In this document: positions 7,336 through 15,136 of the stretch, one piece after another
Numbering within the stretch: position 1 is the stretch's first letter
Layout: the number at the start of each line of letters is the position of its first letter
Source: a virus
Reading direction: 5' to 3' (one strand)
IMG/VR virus record: IMGVR_UViG_3300008111_001437
Coordinates: 1 to 26,948 of that record
DNA: 26,948 bases
The notes under the pieces: model-generated
Seen by the model: the letters and a program-made list of their open reading frames with translations, nothing else
Told to the model about the DNA's origin: nothing
Databases searched by the model: none
Program-made: the position numbers and the translations under genes

Positions 7336-7341
7336 TATTTA
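7336..7341 (-). promoter_or_regulatory. T4-late-type promoter box upstream of the QueD-like gene
   Basis: The minus strand reads CTTTAAATACTC; TAAATA lies 45 nt before the start at 7290, leaving a leader that includes the AAGGAG at about 7299-7304. It also lies 6 nt before the alternative ATG at 7329. Confidence 0.45.
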
Positions 7342-7357
7342 AAGTGGGGTGAACGTC

Positions 7358-7942
7358 TTAGACCACTGTTGAACTATTATAAGATATATTTACATTAAGG
7401 TCAATGTCAATATGACATAAGATATTAAATTGAGTATCTGGAAAGTAATGAAATATTTTTCCTATCTGATAGACCCAATATGCAGGATCAATTGGAGATG
7501 ATTCCGACTTAGCATAATTGGGGGTGCCTTTGTATATGTTATTGACACGATCTTCTTTGGCATAAAGATCAAACCCTATCATAGAAATTTCTCTGTGTTC
7601 TAAAACGCAGGCCAACAGTACTGCATACGGACCACTGCCCCAGTGTATAGATTGGTCATGTCTCCGATCTCCGTTATAAGGAAGGTCTGGAACAAGACTG
7701 ATATTTTTGTTTTTTCTTATCTTTCTAAAATAATGATACCAGAGGTCTCTTACATAAATGGTAGTGTTTATGGTATTGGGATTTTCAACGGCTTCGCGGA
7801 CCATTCTTTGATCGCAACAGACAAGATGATCTACAGTAATATCTCTGTGCAAGGCATTGCAGCCGATCAATGTATGATCTTGAAAACTGCTGATATTGAT
7901 GTTGCGTCGACTTTCGCCGTTCCCTATCACTAGGGCTCGCAT
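7358..7942 (-). CDS. Rossmann-like hypothetical protein (DUF115/sialyltransferase-like pattern)
   Basis: The 194-residue protein starts with LVIGNGESRRNI (residues 4-15), a glycine-rich turn after a beta-strand, and continues with LIGCNALH, HLVCCDQRMV and HWGSGPYAVLLA, ending with SMIGFDLY. This order resembles DUF115/MptE-like and bacterial sialyltransferase-like Rossmann proteins that handle nucleotide-activated sugars. I cannot name a substrate. The ATG follows the upstream stop by one base, with AAAGAGG in front as ribosome binding site. With the glycosyltransferase and kdsA nearby, a glycan role is plausible but inferred. Confidence 0.6.
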   Translation of the reverse strand: MRALVIGNGESRRNINISSFQDHTLIGCNALHRDITVDHLVCCDQRMVREAVENPNTINTTIYVRDLWYHYFRKIRKNKNISLVPDLPYNGDRRHDQSIHWGSGPYAVLLACVLEHREISMIGFDLYAKEDRVNNIYKGTPNYAKSESSPIDPAYWVYQIGKIFHYFPDTQFNILCHIDIDLNVNISYNSSTVV

Positions 7943-7943
7943 A

Positions 7944-8819
7944 TTAACCTCTTTCTTTGATTTCGCCGAATGGGTACCAAGCGCCTGGGCTACCTGCTCT
8001 CAGACATACCCAACCAATACCGGCACCTACTCTAGGAGCACTGTTCCAAACAATGTCACCTAGTTGATGTGTGCCTTCACTGGGAGGTGCTGCACCGTAG
8101 GTATGTAAATGATTATTAAATCTTACTGGTCCAGCAACGTGTAGATCGACATTAGGATCTGGATTTTTAACACCTATAGCAAGTTTACCATTGATTGAAA
8201 CTTGTATGGGATTTCTATTAAAATTACCAAGTAGTATGTTACCGTTGGCAGCAACATTTATTCTTGTAGTATTATCAGTGACAATATCGAAGTCGGTGGA
8301 CGCATGAGTGCCAACCATACCGTGAAAGTCATCGTTAGTTCCCACCATGACTTCAATGCCCATCTCTGCAACACTGAATGCGGCATTAGGTGCTTCAGTA
8401 CCTAGTCCTAAACGATCAGTGGCTGCATTGTAAATCAGATATTGATTAATACTTACTGAACCGTCTACGATCAGTCCTTTTAATCTACCTACTTGTTGTA
8501 GATTACTTTTGGTAACATTAGACCCTAGTTCTTTGTCATCTAAAGTTTTAACACCGCCAATGCTTAGGCTTTTGCCTTTGTTTAGATCGATGCTTTCTGA
8601 AGAAAAGAATTTGTCAGGACCTGTGCTGAAAACGAACTGTTTTGTATAACCGTCGCCACTCCATATAACACCTTTGCCGTTGTTATTTTCGCCCTTTTTA
8701 GCACGAAATTCAAGGAACTGTGTTACTTCTTGCGCAACAGGCTGGTGTGCCGCTTCGGCCAGATCTTTAATTATTTTGTTAAGATCTGCTAGAGTTTGAT
8801 CGAGATTGGTATTATTCAT
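7944..8819 (-). CDS. Tail-fibre or short-fibre-like protein
   Basis: The protein of 291 residues starts with a helical, coiled-coil-like part (DLNKIIKDLAEAAH, then FLEFRAKK). A long Gly/Asn/Asp-rich beta region follows, with LGLGTEAPNAAFSV and LHVAGPVRF stretches typical of fibre repeats. The C-terminus has LGDIVWN and WVCLRAGSPGAWYPFG, a pattern common at the ends of phage fibre proteins. It is probably a virion host-recognition protein. The start is taken as the ATG at 8819; the frame extends to a TTG at 8834, but the late-type box at 8825-8830 lies between them. Confidence 0.7.
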   Translation of the reverse strand: MNNTNLDQTLADLNKIIKDLAEAAHQPVAQEVTQFLEFRAKKGENNNGKGVIWSGDGYTKQFVFSTGPDKFFSSESIDLNKGKSLSIGGVKTLDDKELGSNVTKSNLQQVGRLKGLIVDGSVSINQYLIYNAATDRLGLGTEAPNAAFSVAEMGIEVMVGTNDDFHGMVGTHASTDFDIVTDNTTRINVAANGNILLGNFNRNPIQVSINGKLAIGVKNPDPNVDLHVAGPVRFNNHLHTYGAAPPSEGTHQLGDIVWNSAPRVGAGIGWVCLRAGSPGAWYPFGEIKERG

Positions 8820-8824
8820 ACCAG

Positions 8825-8830
8825 TATTTA
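8825..8830 (-). promoter_or_regulatory. T4-late-type promoter box for the fibre-like gene
   Basis: The minus strand reads TTGATAAATACTGGT and then ATG; GATAAATA differs from the T4 late consensus in its first base only and ends 5 nt before the ATG at 8819. Confidence 0.5.
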
Positions 8831-8849
8831 TCAAACTCTAGCACAAACA

Positions 8850-10025
8850 TTATTGTGTTTTTAGCAGAATAGTATCTTCGTTAATTCGTCCGTTAAGTTT
8901 AATATCAACGGCTTTGATATCATCTAGGAACTTGCGCAGAGCAACTTTTCCAGAATTTTTAAATTCTTTAAGTTGTTCTTCTGGCTTGCGCAGGGTTTTT
9001 TGCACAGATTTAATCTCATCAAAACCTGTGATTGAAGTACCTTTTACACCAAGATCGTTGAATTCGCCAGCGATATATTTGCCTAACTTGCGGCTTTTGG
9101 TGTTATAAATCCAAAGTTCTTTAGCACCTACGATATCAGCAGGAGCAATAGAAACTAACTTGAGTTTTTCGTCTTGTTTAAGGAACTTGAGTTTTTCTAC
9201 GATCTTTTCTACGGGCTTAGATTTTTTAGCACGAGGCTTACGATTGACCTTGGCTTCTTGCATAAGCATATCGCAGGCTGAGATAATTTCGTGATAAAAT
9301 ACAGTGATTTTTTTGATCTGTACTTTAGACAGATGGCTGTACGCTTCTTTGAGTTGATCGCATTTGCCCTCTTGCACTTCTAGATATTCATCATACTGAC
9401 GCTGATAAAAGTCTTTGATGATTCGAGCGTGTGCGGCTTTAACCTGTTTGCCACGTAGTAGATTTAAAACTTTAAATGCTTTAGGATCAAATGATTCAGG
9501 AGCTACTGAAAAGGACTCAATAGTCTCTTCGATCTCTTCAGTCATTCCAAAAGTGGCTTCCCGTACTCTTTCTTGTATAGAAACCACGGGCATGGTATTT
9601 TTTTCTTCAATGACTTCTGGTTCGACATCGTTTTTACCATTTTGGATCACGGTTGAAATTTCTTGAATCAGCCATTGCGCAGTATTTTTACCATCGTTGA
9701 AGTCTGCTCGAACAGGAGGCATTCCACGCAAAAGATTGGCTGCAATAGAACCCATGGTAGTATTACAACGAAAATCTTTAGTATCTTTAAATGCTTTAAT
9801 TTGATCTTTGGTATAACCGTTCGCGCTCATCCAATTAATGACTTTGGGCTTGAGATCGCGACCGTTGAACTCGAGACGATAGTAATTCATAGCAACATGG
9901 AAGAATCGCAAAAATTGATTCTCATCCCATGACTCATGTCCGTCCCACTTTGGACTAAGATCCCGTGCCTGTTTGGCACGATGTTCTGCTACATCCTTTT
10001 TAGTAACTCGAGTTTTAGTTGCCAT
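8850..10025 (-). CDS. Conserved phage hypothetical protein (391 aa)
   Basis: I do not recognise a known domain. Residues 1-130 are mixed alpha with Trp-rich parts (KWDGHESWDENQFLRFF). The middle part (about 130-260) is acidic and helical, residues about 260-290 are Lys/Pro rich (NRKPRAKKSKPVEK), and the C-terminal part includes ELWIYNTKSRKLGKY. It is led by a consensus sigma-70 promoter of its own and by AGGAG 9 nt before the ATG, so strong early expression is likely. An early DNA- or RNA-binding or structural role is possible but unsupported. Confidence 0.75.
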   Translation of the reverse strand: MATKTRVTKKDVAEHRAKQARDLSPKWDGHESWDENQFLRFFHVAMNYYRLEFNGRDLKPKVINWMSANGYTKDQIKAFKDTKDFRCNTTMGSIAANLLRGMPPVRADFNDGKNTAQWLIQEISTVIQNGKNDVEPEVIEEKNTMPVVSIQERVREATFGMTEEIEETIESFSVAPESFDPKAFKVLNLLRGKQVKAAHARIIKDFYQRQYDEYLEVQEGKCDQLKEAYSHLSKVQIKKITVFYHEIISACDMLMQEAKVNRKPRAKKSKPVEKIVEKLKFLKQDEKLKLVSIAPADIVGAKELWIYNTKSRKLGKYIAGEFNDLGVKGTSITGFDEIKSVQKTLRKPEEQLKEFKNSGKVALRKFLDDIKAVDIKLNGRINEDTILLKTQ

Positions 10026-10056
10026 TGTATGCTCCTAGTTGTTTCAGTATATGTAT

Positions 10057-10085
10057 ATTATAACACCATTCTGTCACAATGTCAA
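10057..10085 (-). promoter_or_regulatory. Perfect sigma-70 promoter TTGACA-17-TATAAT
   Basis: On the minus strand TTGACA (10085-10080) and TATAAT (10062-10057) are 17 nt apart, both hexamers perfect. The -35 box overlaps the last codons of the 62-residue gene upstream. It drives the 391-residue gene. Confidence 0.85.
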
Positions 10086-10262
10086 CCGCTCAATTTCTTC
10101 GTAGTCACCGGCACCGGTTTCTCTGTAGATCCAAACTTCATCAGCACCCTCATTTAGAGTTTTTTTGGCTAGTGCCTGTGCTTCTTTTTTACTTTTGGTA
10201 GTATCTACCAATTCTTCGTGTCCGTCGATGTCGGACCAGACCTCATACAGTTCCCAGGTCAT
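10074..10262 (-). CDS. Small phage hypothetical protein (62 aa)
   Basis: An acidic 62-residue protein (WELYEVWSDIDGHEE, then KKEAQALAKK, then DEVWIYRETGAGDYEEI). The pattern of alternating strands and one helix fits a small alpha/beta fold. No function can be given. AGGAG lies about 14 nt before the ATG, a long spacing. It belongs to the leftward early block. Confidence 0.65.
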   Translation of the reverse strand: MTWELYEVWSDIDGHEELVDTTKSKKEAQALAKKTLNEGADEVWIYRETGAGDYEEIERLTL

Positions 10263-10287
10263 TTTAGTTCACTTTTCTCCTATTAGG

Positions 10288-10869
10288 TTAAACAAACTTT
10301 TTCCAATCTCCATCGGGCGCCACCGCCCAACCAAGACGTTGAAGATCATTCCGGATCTCGTCGGTTATGCAACCTTCTGGTACATATCTTTTAGTTATTT
10401 CTAAATCAGCCAATTGTTCTTCGGTAAGTTCTTCGTTTTCTTTGTAGTGATCGTACAAACCAACATCTCGGATACCAGAACAATACCAATCTATGTAATC
10501 ACCCTTTTGTTGCATATCTGCAATTATGCCTCCAGCAGAACGCCACGAAGCACCCCATTCCTCGCCTTTAAGTACAGGAATTACTTCCAACTTAATGAAT
10601 CCATTGTTGCACATGGCTGCATATAAGTTTTGAGCATATGCATCGTCAACACGAACTTTCTCCAAAATCCAATCAGTGGTTAGGAGATCGTATTCCATAT
10701 TGTTGATTCTGTGTTGTGGATTATTGAACTTATGTTTATGTTCGTTGATTATCTCTTCAAAAAGATTGAGATAATCTTCGTTGACAGGTTCGCCTGCATC
10801 TGCCTGACGCTTAACATATCCTTCTTTTTGGAAGGTATGTCGGTCAGGGCTTTTTGAAATCTTTGACAT
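10288..10869 (-). CDS. Phage hypothetical protein (193 aa)
   Basis: Not recognised. The 193 residues contain a central region with several Trp and Gly residues (EEWGASWRSAGGIIAD) and a C-terminal GWAVAPDGDWKKFV. Its start overlaps the end of the 109-residue gene by 26 nt, as is usual in this compact block. No membrane segment or signal peptide is visible. Confidence 0.7.
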   Translation of the reverse strand: MSKISKSPDRHTFQKEGYVKRQADAGEPVNEDYLNLFEEIINEHKHKFNNPQHRINNMEYDLLTTDWILEKVRVDDAYAQNLYAAMCNNGFIKLEVIPVLKGEEWGASWRSAGGIIADMQQKGDYIDWYCSGIRDVGLYDHYKENEELTEEQLADLEITKRYVPEGCITDEIRNDLQRLGWAVAPDGDWKKFV

Positions 10870-11173
10870 CGTTAATTGCGGATTTAATAGTCTCTGCGTA
10901 GTTCAGCGCCTGCTGTTCATTCATTGTAATAGTAGTTTCATGCTGAAGATAACCACGTGTTATCAAGGTCCAAATTTGTTGCCATCTATTCATAGACCAC
11001 AGTGGAGATTTAACATTTACATATATGTTGACATTGATACCCACATCTTCAGCCTCAACCCAAACATTGTGCTCGTGATCGGGTTGACCGCAACCACAGA
11101 CTACTTGATAGGATTTAGCAGTACCCCAATCTCCACTTTTTAATATACCTTCGGCTGGTACTTGTGCTTTCAT
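10844..11173 (-). CDS. Phage hypothetical protein (109 aa)
   Basis: Residues 26-35 (VCGCGQPDHE) hold a CxC and a nearby His that could bind a metal; the rest has alternating beta-strands (INVNIYVNVKS) and a C-terminal helix (QQALNYAETIKSAIND). Function unknown. The start overlaps the stop of the 75-residue gene's reading frame as ATGA. Confidence 0.7.
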   Translation of the reverse strand: MKAQVPAEGILKSGDWGTAKSYQVVCGCGQPDHEHNVWVEAEDVGINVNIYVNVKSPLWSMNRWQQIWTLITRGYLQHETTITMNEQQALNYAETIKSAINDVKDFKKP

Positions 11174-11397
11174 TGTATAAATGGTCCGTCAAAAGTTTTA
11201 ACATTAAGTCGGTTGCTATAGATGCTGTCTACTATCTTTAGATAGTCTTCTTCGTTCATTATAGTTCTATAAAAACTTAAAGCCTGTATAGCCATGATGG
11301 CAGCAATTTCTACAGCATCATATTCTTCTAACATGATTTGATTAAAGGCCATGTATTTGTTATATAGTTCTTCTTCTTTGTTTTCTGTCATCTTCAT
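11170..11397 (-). CDS. Small helical phage protein (75 aa)
   Basis: A mostly helical, acidic 75-residue protein (NKEEELYNKYMAFNQ, then AVEIAAIMAIQALSFYR). It ends in an ATGA overlap with the 109-residue gene. A second in-frame ATG two codons in (11391) is equally possible as start. Function unknown. Confidence 0.65.
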   Translation of the reverse strand: MKMTENKEEELYNKYMAFNQIMLEEYDAVEIAAIMAIQALSFYRTIMNEEDYLKIVDSIYSNRLNVKTFDGPFIQ

Positions 11398-11548
11398 CTC
11401 TTTGATGTTTGTATTCTCGTTTTAACCACCATTTAAACTTTTGAAAATATTCTTCATGCGTGTATTTGGGCAAGTTGGCTTCGAAGTGCTCATCGCAATT
11501 AGTGTACCATAACTCTCTCACCCAAGTTCTAAACGCAGAATTTTTCAT
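11360..11548 (-). CDS. Small basic phage protein (62 aa)
   Basis: The 62 residues include FRTWVRELWYTNCDEH at 6-21 and a basic WWLKREYKHQR stretch near 40-50. It looks like a short phage protein of a type found in T4-like marine phages, but has no known function. It lies one base after the stop of the 271-residue gene and overlaps the next gene by 38 nt. Confidence 0.65.
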   Translation of the reverse strand: MKNSAFRTWVRELWYTNCDEHFEANLPKYTHEEYFQKFKWWLKREYKHQRDEDDRKQRRRTI

Positions 11549-11549
11549 T

Positions 11550-12365
11550 TTAAGTCCATAGTGATTGTCTAACTTTGATTAATCGGATCATCATTTCTTC
11601 GTCTTCTTGTTCGTATTGTGCTTCCAACTCATGGCTCTTGTCAAGAGCAGTCTTGCACATTTCGGCTTCTTCTGTGGTCTTATCTTCCATATCAAGGAGA
11701 TGATAACCTTTTTCACGACGCAGATTGCAGTAGGCTGTCCATCCGCTGACATCATGAACGTCTGGACGATTTGGATAAACTTCCTTCCACCAACGATATA
11801 GTTCTAGTATTTCTTTAGCAGCCTTGGCCTGGTAGGTAGGCTCAGCCAGATGCTTCTCACCTTCTTCCAAAAACTCTTCGTTAGTTAGAGTCATTGCCCA
11901 TTCTAGATAAGCAATGCCTGCTTCGGGAGAACGCCAGTTGCGATACCATCTGCGCCACCAAGGGTAACCATATTTTTTCTGATCTCCATCGCTCCAGACA
12001 CAATAATGCCAGGCCTGTTCTATTTCAACAAAATCAACTAGTTCATTAAAAAGACATGGGAGAAAACGGTTCCCAACATCTGACCAAGCACCAGGCTTGA
12101 TATCCCTAGGATGAGCAGTAAGAGCATGACTGCGAGTAACCCAACGGTTGTTAACATAGTATCTAACATCATTGATCCTTTCTGGAATCCAGCACCAAAC
12201 ATTTTGAATTTTATCCAAACCTTCTTCAGCGATCCACCAACGGATCGGATATTTGGCTTTAGCAGCCTTTTCCCACTCTGCCCATTCTTTTCCAGTACCG
12301 CACTTTATTTTAGTAGTACCTCGGATCCAATCGGCAAATGGAGAGCATGTCCAATAATCTCTCAT
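11550..12365 (-). CDS. Trp-rich phage hypothetical protein (271 aa)
   Basis: The protein is very rich in Trp, Tyr and Arg (IRWWIAEEGLDK, WWRRWYRNWRSPE) with a helical acidic C-terminus (AQYEQEDEEMMIRLIK). I do not recognise the family. It is the first gene behind a perfect sigma-70 promoter and has AAGGA about 9 nt before the ATG, so it is probably an early gene leading the block down to 10074. Confidence 0.75.
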   Translation of the reverse strand: MRDYWTCSPFADWIRGTTKIKCGTGKEWAEWEKAAKAKYPIRWWIAEEGLDKIQNVWCWIPERINDVRYYVNNRWVTRSHALTAHPRDIKPGAWSDVGNRFLPCLFNELVDFVEIEQAWHYCVWSDGDQKKYGYPWWRRWYRNWRSPEAGIAYLEWAMTLTNEEFLEEGEKHLAEPTYQAKAAKEILELYRWWKEVYPNRPDVHDVSGWTAYCNLRREKGYHLLDMEDKTTEEAEMCKTALDKSHELEAQYEQEDEEMMIRLIKVRQSLWT

Positions 12366-12402
12366 TACAATTCCTTCTCAGACTTTATAGTCGAACACTT
12401 TA

Positions 12403-12431
12403 ATTATACAATCTTTTAGGAAACCTGTCAA
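12403..12431 (-). promoter_or_regulatory. Perfect sigma-70 promoter TTGACA-17-TATAAT
   Basis: TTGACA (12431-12426) and TATAAT (12408-12403) on the minus strand are 17 nt apart. The -35 box overlaps the 3' end of the DUF2061 gene. It would lead the early block 12365-10074. Confidence 0.85.
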
Positions 12432-12613
12432 GATGCTTTGGTTTTGCCCCATTCTATCTTTAACCAAATTCTTTCCATAATATAATGTAAGATTGCTAAT
12501 ACTATATGTATGAGTACAGCATCGCCCAATCCTGTCCACAGGGCAGTGATCAGCATGGCTGCTATTCTATAACTGATTGTTCTTGCAATAGTTCTTTGAT
12601 GTGTTTCTGTCAT
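12428..12613 (-). CDS. DUF2061-type small membrane protein
   Basis: The 61 residues begin with RTIARTISYRIAAMLITALW (7-26) and end with HYIMERIWLKIEWG, which is the DUF2061 pattern: an amphipathic R-T-x-x-K/R-T-x-x-Y-R start, two hydrophobic segments and an H-x-x-x-E-R-x-W end. The family is found in bacteria and phages, is membrane-bound and has no established function. The ATG overlaps the stop of the 91-residue gene by 4 nt, which links it to the radical SAM pair. Confidence 0.75.
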   Translation of the reverse strand: MTETHQRTIARTISYRIAAMLITALWTGLGDAVLIHIVLAILHYIMERIWLKIEWGKTKAS

Positions 12614-12885
12614 TCTAGTTCCTTATTATTTTTTCCGCAATGATGTTGACAAGGCGGAAATGGATTTGCTGAAACCCATGTATTTTCCAATATCTGTATA
12701 GCCTTGCTATTTTTGACATTGTCTATACTTACTATGTTTAAATCAATACTACTGATTTCTCCCCCAACTAGAGATTTAAAATCACTTAGATCAGGTTCGT
12801 TGGCCATTAGACAACAGGGAAAAAACAAACCTTCTGCATTAATATACGGTAAGATATTATCGGATTTACATTTTGGATCTATCAT
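12610..12885 (-). CDS. SPASM-like C-terminal half of a split radical SAM enzyme
   Basis: The 91 residues hold Cys6, Cys24-Cys25 (FFPCCLMA) and Cys79/Cys83 (CQHHC). This matches in order and spacing the auxiliary-cluster C-terminal part of the radical SAM protein at 17617-18702 (Cys243, Cys262-263, Cys335/339). It lies directly downstream of, and 20 nt inside, the radical SAM gene at 12866-13531, in another frame. It either works as a separate subunit, is joined by a frameshift, or reflects a mutation or sequencing error. An auxiliary Fe-S cluster is expected from the family pattern. Confidence 0.7.
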   Translation of the reverse strand: MIDPKCKSDNILPYINAEGLFFPCCLMANEPDLSDFKSLVGGEISSIDLNIVSIDNVKNSKAIQILENTWVSANPFPPCQHHCGKNNKELE

Positions 12886-13531
12886 TTAGTTCTCTTACTA
12901 TATCGTTTAATGATTTTGTTGGTCTAAGAAATTCAAAAGTATCGTATCTATTGCTTTCTATAACTGTAAATGAATCTAATTTTAATTTTTTTGATAGTTT
13001 ATATGCTTCAAATACTGTGTCTTCGTTGTGTTTAAAAACGATATATCTCCAAAACACTTGACATTTTGAATTACTTTTTACAGTTGTTAATGCATCTAGG
13101 ATACTTTGCCATTTACTGTTTTTTCTATATACATGATTATTAGATTCGACACCGTCTATGTTGAAATTGATTTTATCATGATTGTCTAATAACTTAGATA
13201 ACTCAGCCCACCACTCTATTTTTCTTCCTGATCCGTTTGTATCTAAGTAGATTCTAATACCGGGATAGTTTGTTTTAAGTTGTTGAACTATCTCAATGAA
13301 ATTTGGATGATAGATAGCATCTCCGTGATCACCACAAAAGTATACTAAATTAAATTCTCTAGCAGATTTGACTACAACATTGATATCGATATCAGAAATT
13401 TTTAATTTGTCTTTGGCATATGTTCTAGGACAGGCGGGACATGCCAGTTGGCATCTAGTAGTTGCTTCTATATGCAATTCTTTTATTGATCTTACAGTGG
13501 TGTTTTCTTTATGAGAATGTAGAGAAGTCAA
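12866..13531 (-). CDS. Radical SAM core protein (N-terminal part of a split enzyme)
   Basis: Cys27, Cys31 and Cys34 (CQLACPAC) are the radical SAM [4Fe-4S] ligands. YFCGDHGD at 64-71, YLDTNGSG and FNIDGVE follow in the order seen in the complete homologue at 17617-18702. At 221 residues it ends just where the homologue's SPASM-like part begins. There is no ATG or GTG before the cluster motif; the best start is the TTG at 13531, two bases after the upstream stop. The substrate is unknown. Confidence 0.8.
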   Translation of the reverse strand: MTSLHSHKENTTVRSIKELHIEATTRCQLACPACPRTYAKDKLKISDIDINVVVKSAREFNLVYFCGDHGDAIYHPNFIEIVQQLKTNYPGIRIYLDTNGSGRKIEWWAELSKLLDNHDKINFNIDGVESNNHVYRKNSKWQSILDALTTVKSNSKCQVFWRYIVFKHNEDTVFEAYKLSKKLKLDSFTVIESNRYDTFEFLRPTKSLNDIVRELNDRSKM

Positions 13532-13533
13532 TT

Positions 13534-13917
13534 TTAAAACTTTCTTTGATACCCTGCTAGGTTGAGCATGATAGAATACTGCTCATAGGCTTTTTGGACA
13601 GCAGGATTTGACTGACGATGCCAACTTTCTTCACGTTCTTTTTCCATGAGCATAGAAAACATATCAGCGTCGCTGTAGCCGTGTTTATGGTTGCCAAAAA
13701 ATCTCTGCTCCATTTCTACCAGAGCACGAAATCTGCTTTCGGGTATTTGAACTGTGTAGACTTTTTCTGTTTCATATTCTACAAAATCCTTGCTGATAAT
13801 ATCTGCTCGCAATGGATCTGTAAAATATCTAGGAGGATGGTACCTGGCCCTGCGTTTTTGATCATCTACGATTTGTATTTCGTAGTTTTTGCAAAACTGA
13901 TCAACTTTTTCTTTCAT
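13534..13917 (-). CDS. Conserved phage hypothetical protein (127 aa)
   Basis: The start at 13917 is chosen because it overlaps the thyX stop as ATGA; an upstream ATG at 13968 would lie deep inside thyX. The 127 residues include an arginine-rich stretch (DQKRRARYHPPRYF) and a helical C-terminus (FRALVEMEQRFFGNHKHG, then SMLMEKEREESWHRQ). No function is known to me. Confidence 0.7.
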   Translation of the reverse strand: MKEKVDQFCKNYEIQIVDDQKRRARYHPPRYFTDPLRADIISKDFVEYETEKVYTVQIPESRFRALVEMEQRFFGNHKHGYSDADMFSMLMEKEREESWHRQSNPAVQKAYEQYSIMLNLAGYQRKF

Positions 13918-14579
13918 TGTACAAGGCTTTCTGCTAAAGGAAATATTTCTGCAATTACTTTTGCACAAGCACGAGCAACTTCTTGATGCTCTAATTGTGT
14001 ACCGTTAGCAGAACGAAGTTCAATAAAATGTATCCACGAACGTAAGGTACCATTCATGTATAGTTTGCTTTCTATTAATCCCTCAGGCAATACTGCACGA
14101 GCCTGTTCTTTGGCTATGCCCTTAGCGATAGCCCATTCGTAGGCGCTTTTGGCATAGTCGATGACCTGCTGTTGTTGACGTTCCCAATCTTTATGTAAGC
14201 GTTCGTCATCCGTTCCGACACTGTTCTGTCTGTTTTTTGGGTCTTGAAGTCGTGCTTCTCGCAGTATAAACGACAGGTCTTTAGTAGGGTCAGCATATCG
14301 CTGACTGAATTCTTGGAAGGAGAATGATCTATGACGTAATATCTGTCTTGCAATATCTCTTGTTGTGGTAATTTCGCAACAGGCGGAGACCATTTCAAGT
14401 GGGCTCCAGTGTTGGTGTTTGACCAAGTATCGGATGAGTTTTTCTGATGTCTCTGTATTGAGTTGATTGCTTGGATTGGACACACGGGCGCAATACGCAA
14501 TGAGTTCCTGCGCATCTGCGATGCCCATGTTTGCAAATTCTGATGTTGGTTGTGAATAGGATACCAAATGTACATTCAT
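13914..14579 (-). CDS. thyX: Flavin-dependent thymidylate synthase (ThyX)
   Basis: The 221-residue protein carries the ThyX signature RHRX7S: Arg82-His83-Arg84 (RHRSFSFQEFS) to Ser92, followed by QRY. ThyX makes dTMP from dUMP using FAD, NADPH and methylene-tetrahydrofolate, which supports phage DNA synthesis. The HWSPLEM stretch (57-63) before it is also family-typical. It starts one base inside the stop of the oxygenase gene (TAATG) and overlaps the next gene as ATGA, so it is mid-operon. Confidence 0.95.
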   Translation of the reverse strand: MNVHLVSYSQPTSEFANMGIADAQELIAYCARVSNPSNQLNTETSEKLIRYLVKHQHWSPLEMVSACCEITTTRDIARQILRHRSFSFQEFSQRYADPTKDLSFILREARLQDPKNRQNSVGTDDERLHKDWERQQQQVIDYAKSAYEWAIAKGIAKEQARAVLPEGLIESKLYMNGTLRSWIHFIELRSANGTQLEHQEVARACAKVIAEIFPLAESLVQ

Positions 14580-15136
14580 TATTTTTCCTTTGTAATGATA
14601 TCAAAATTGACGATACACCGAGGACCGTTTCTAGGAATGCCTCCACTATGTGTAATTAATCCGTCAAAGAAAACTAATCTGCCTTTTTTAGGTTCAACTT
14701 CTTTTATAATTTTACCTTCTTCATTGTAAAACGCAGTTGGGCCGTCTGCATTATTAATATAATAGAGACAAACAGAATGCGGAACATTAAAGTCAGTGTG
14801 AGGCTTATAATGAGAAAATTTAGTTTTATGTGGCACAGAAAGAAATATTCTTCCAGCCGCTATATCTTGCAATATCAAATTATTTTTATCACAAACCAAC
14901 TGAGGTATCAATGTAAAATTATCTAGATATTCGCTAGTTCGACCACTGGATTTAAGAACATGAACTAAACTCAAAGGGGCAACACCATCTTCTATAGCAG
15001 TGCTTTCGTATTTGCATCGAAAATCAATCAACGGGTGTATACACTCGTCATCAACATCAGTACGTCCAAGCGTAGATAGTTCATAAAAATCTTGTAGATG
15101 TTTAGGAACTAGATCGTCATAAACTTTTAAAATCAT
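14579..15136 (-). CDS. 2OG-Fe(II) oxygenase, prolyl-hydroxylase type
   Basis: The 185-residue protein has the iron triad His113-x-Asp115 (KPHTDFN) and His163 (ITHSGG), with Arg173 (GPRCIVNF) as the expected 2-oxoglutarate anchor. The overall order, including a GRLVFFDGL strand before the second His, is that of P4H-like dioxygenases common in cyanophages and other marine phages. The substrate is unknown. It overlaps its upstream neighbour as ATGA and its downstream neighbour thyX by 1 nt. Confidence 0.85.
   Translation of the reverse strand: MILKVYDDLVPKHLQDFYELSTLGRTDVDDECIHPLIDFRCKYESTAIEDGVAPLSLVHVLKSSGRTSEYLDNFTLIPQLVCDKNNLILQDIAAGRIFLSVPHKTKFSHYKPHTDFNVPHSVCLYYINNADGPTAFYNEEGKIIKEVEPKKGRLVFFDGLITHSGGIPRNGPRCIVNFDIITKEK

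Noticed and set aside
14114-14646. Minus-strand open frames inside thyX in other frames
   Set aside because: ThyX is certain; these are alternative-frame shadows without start signals.
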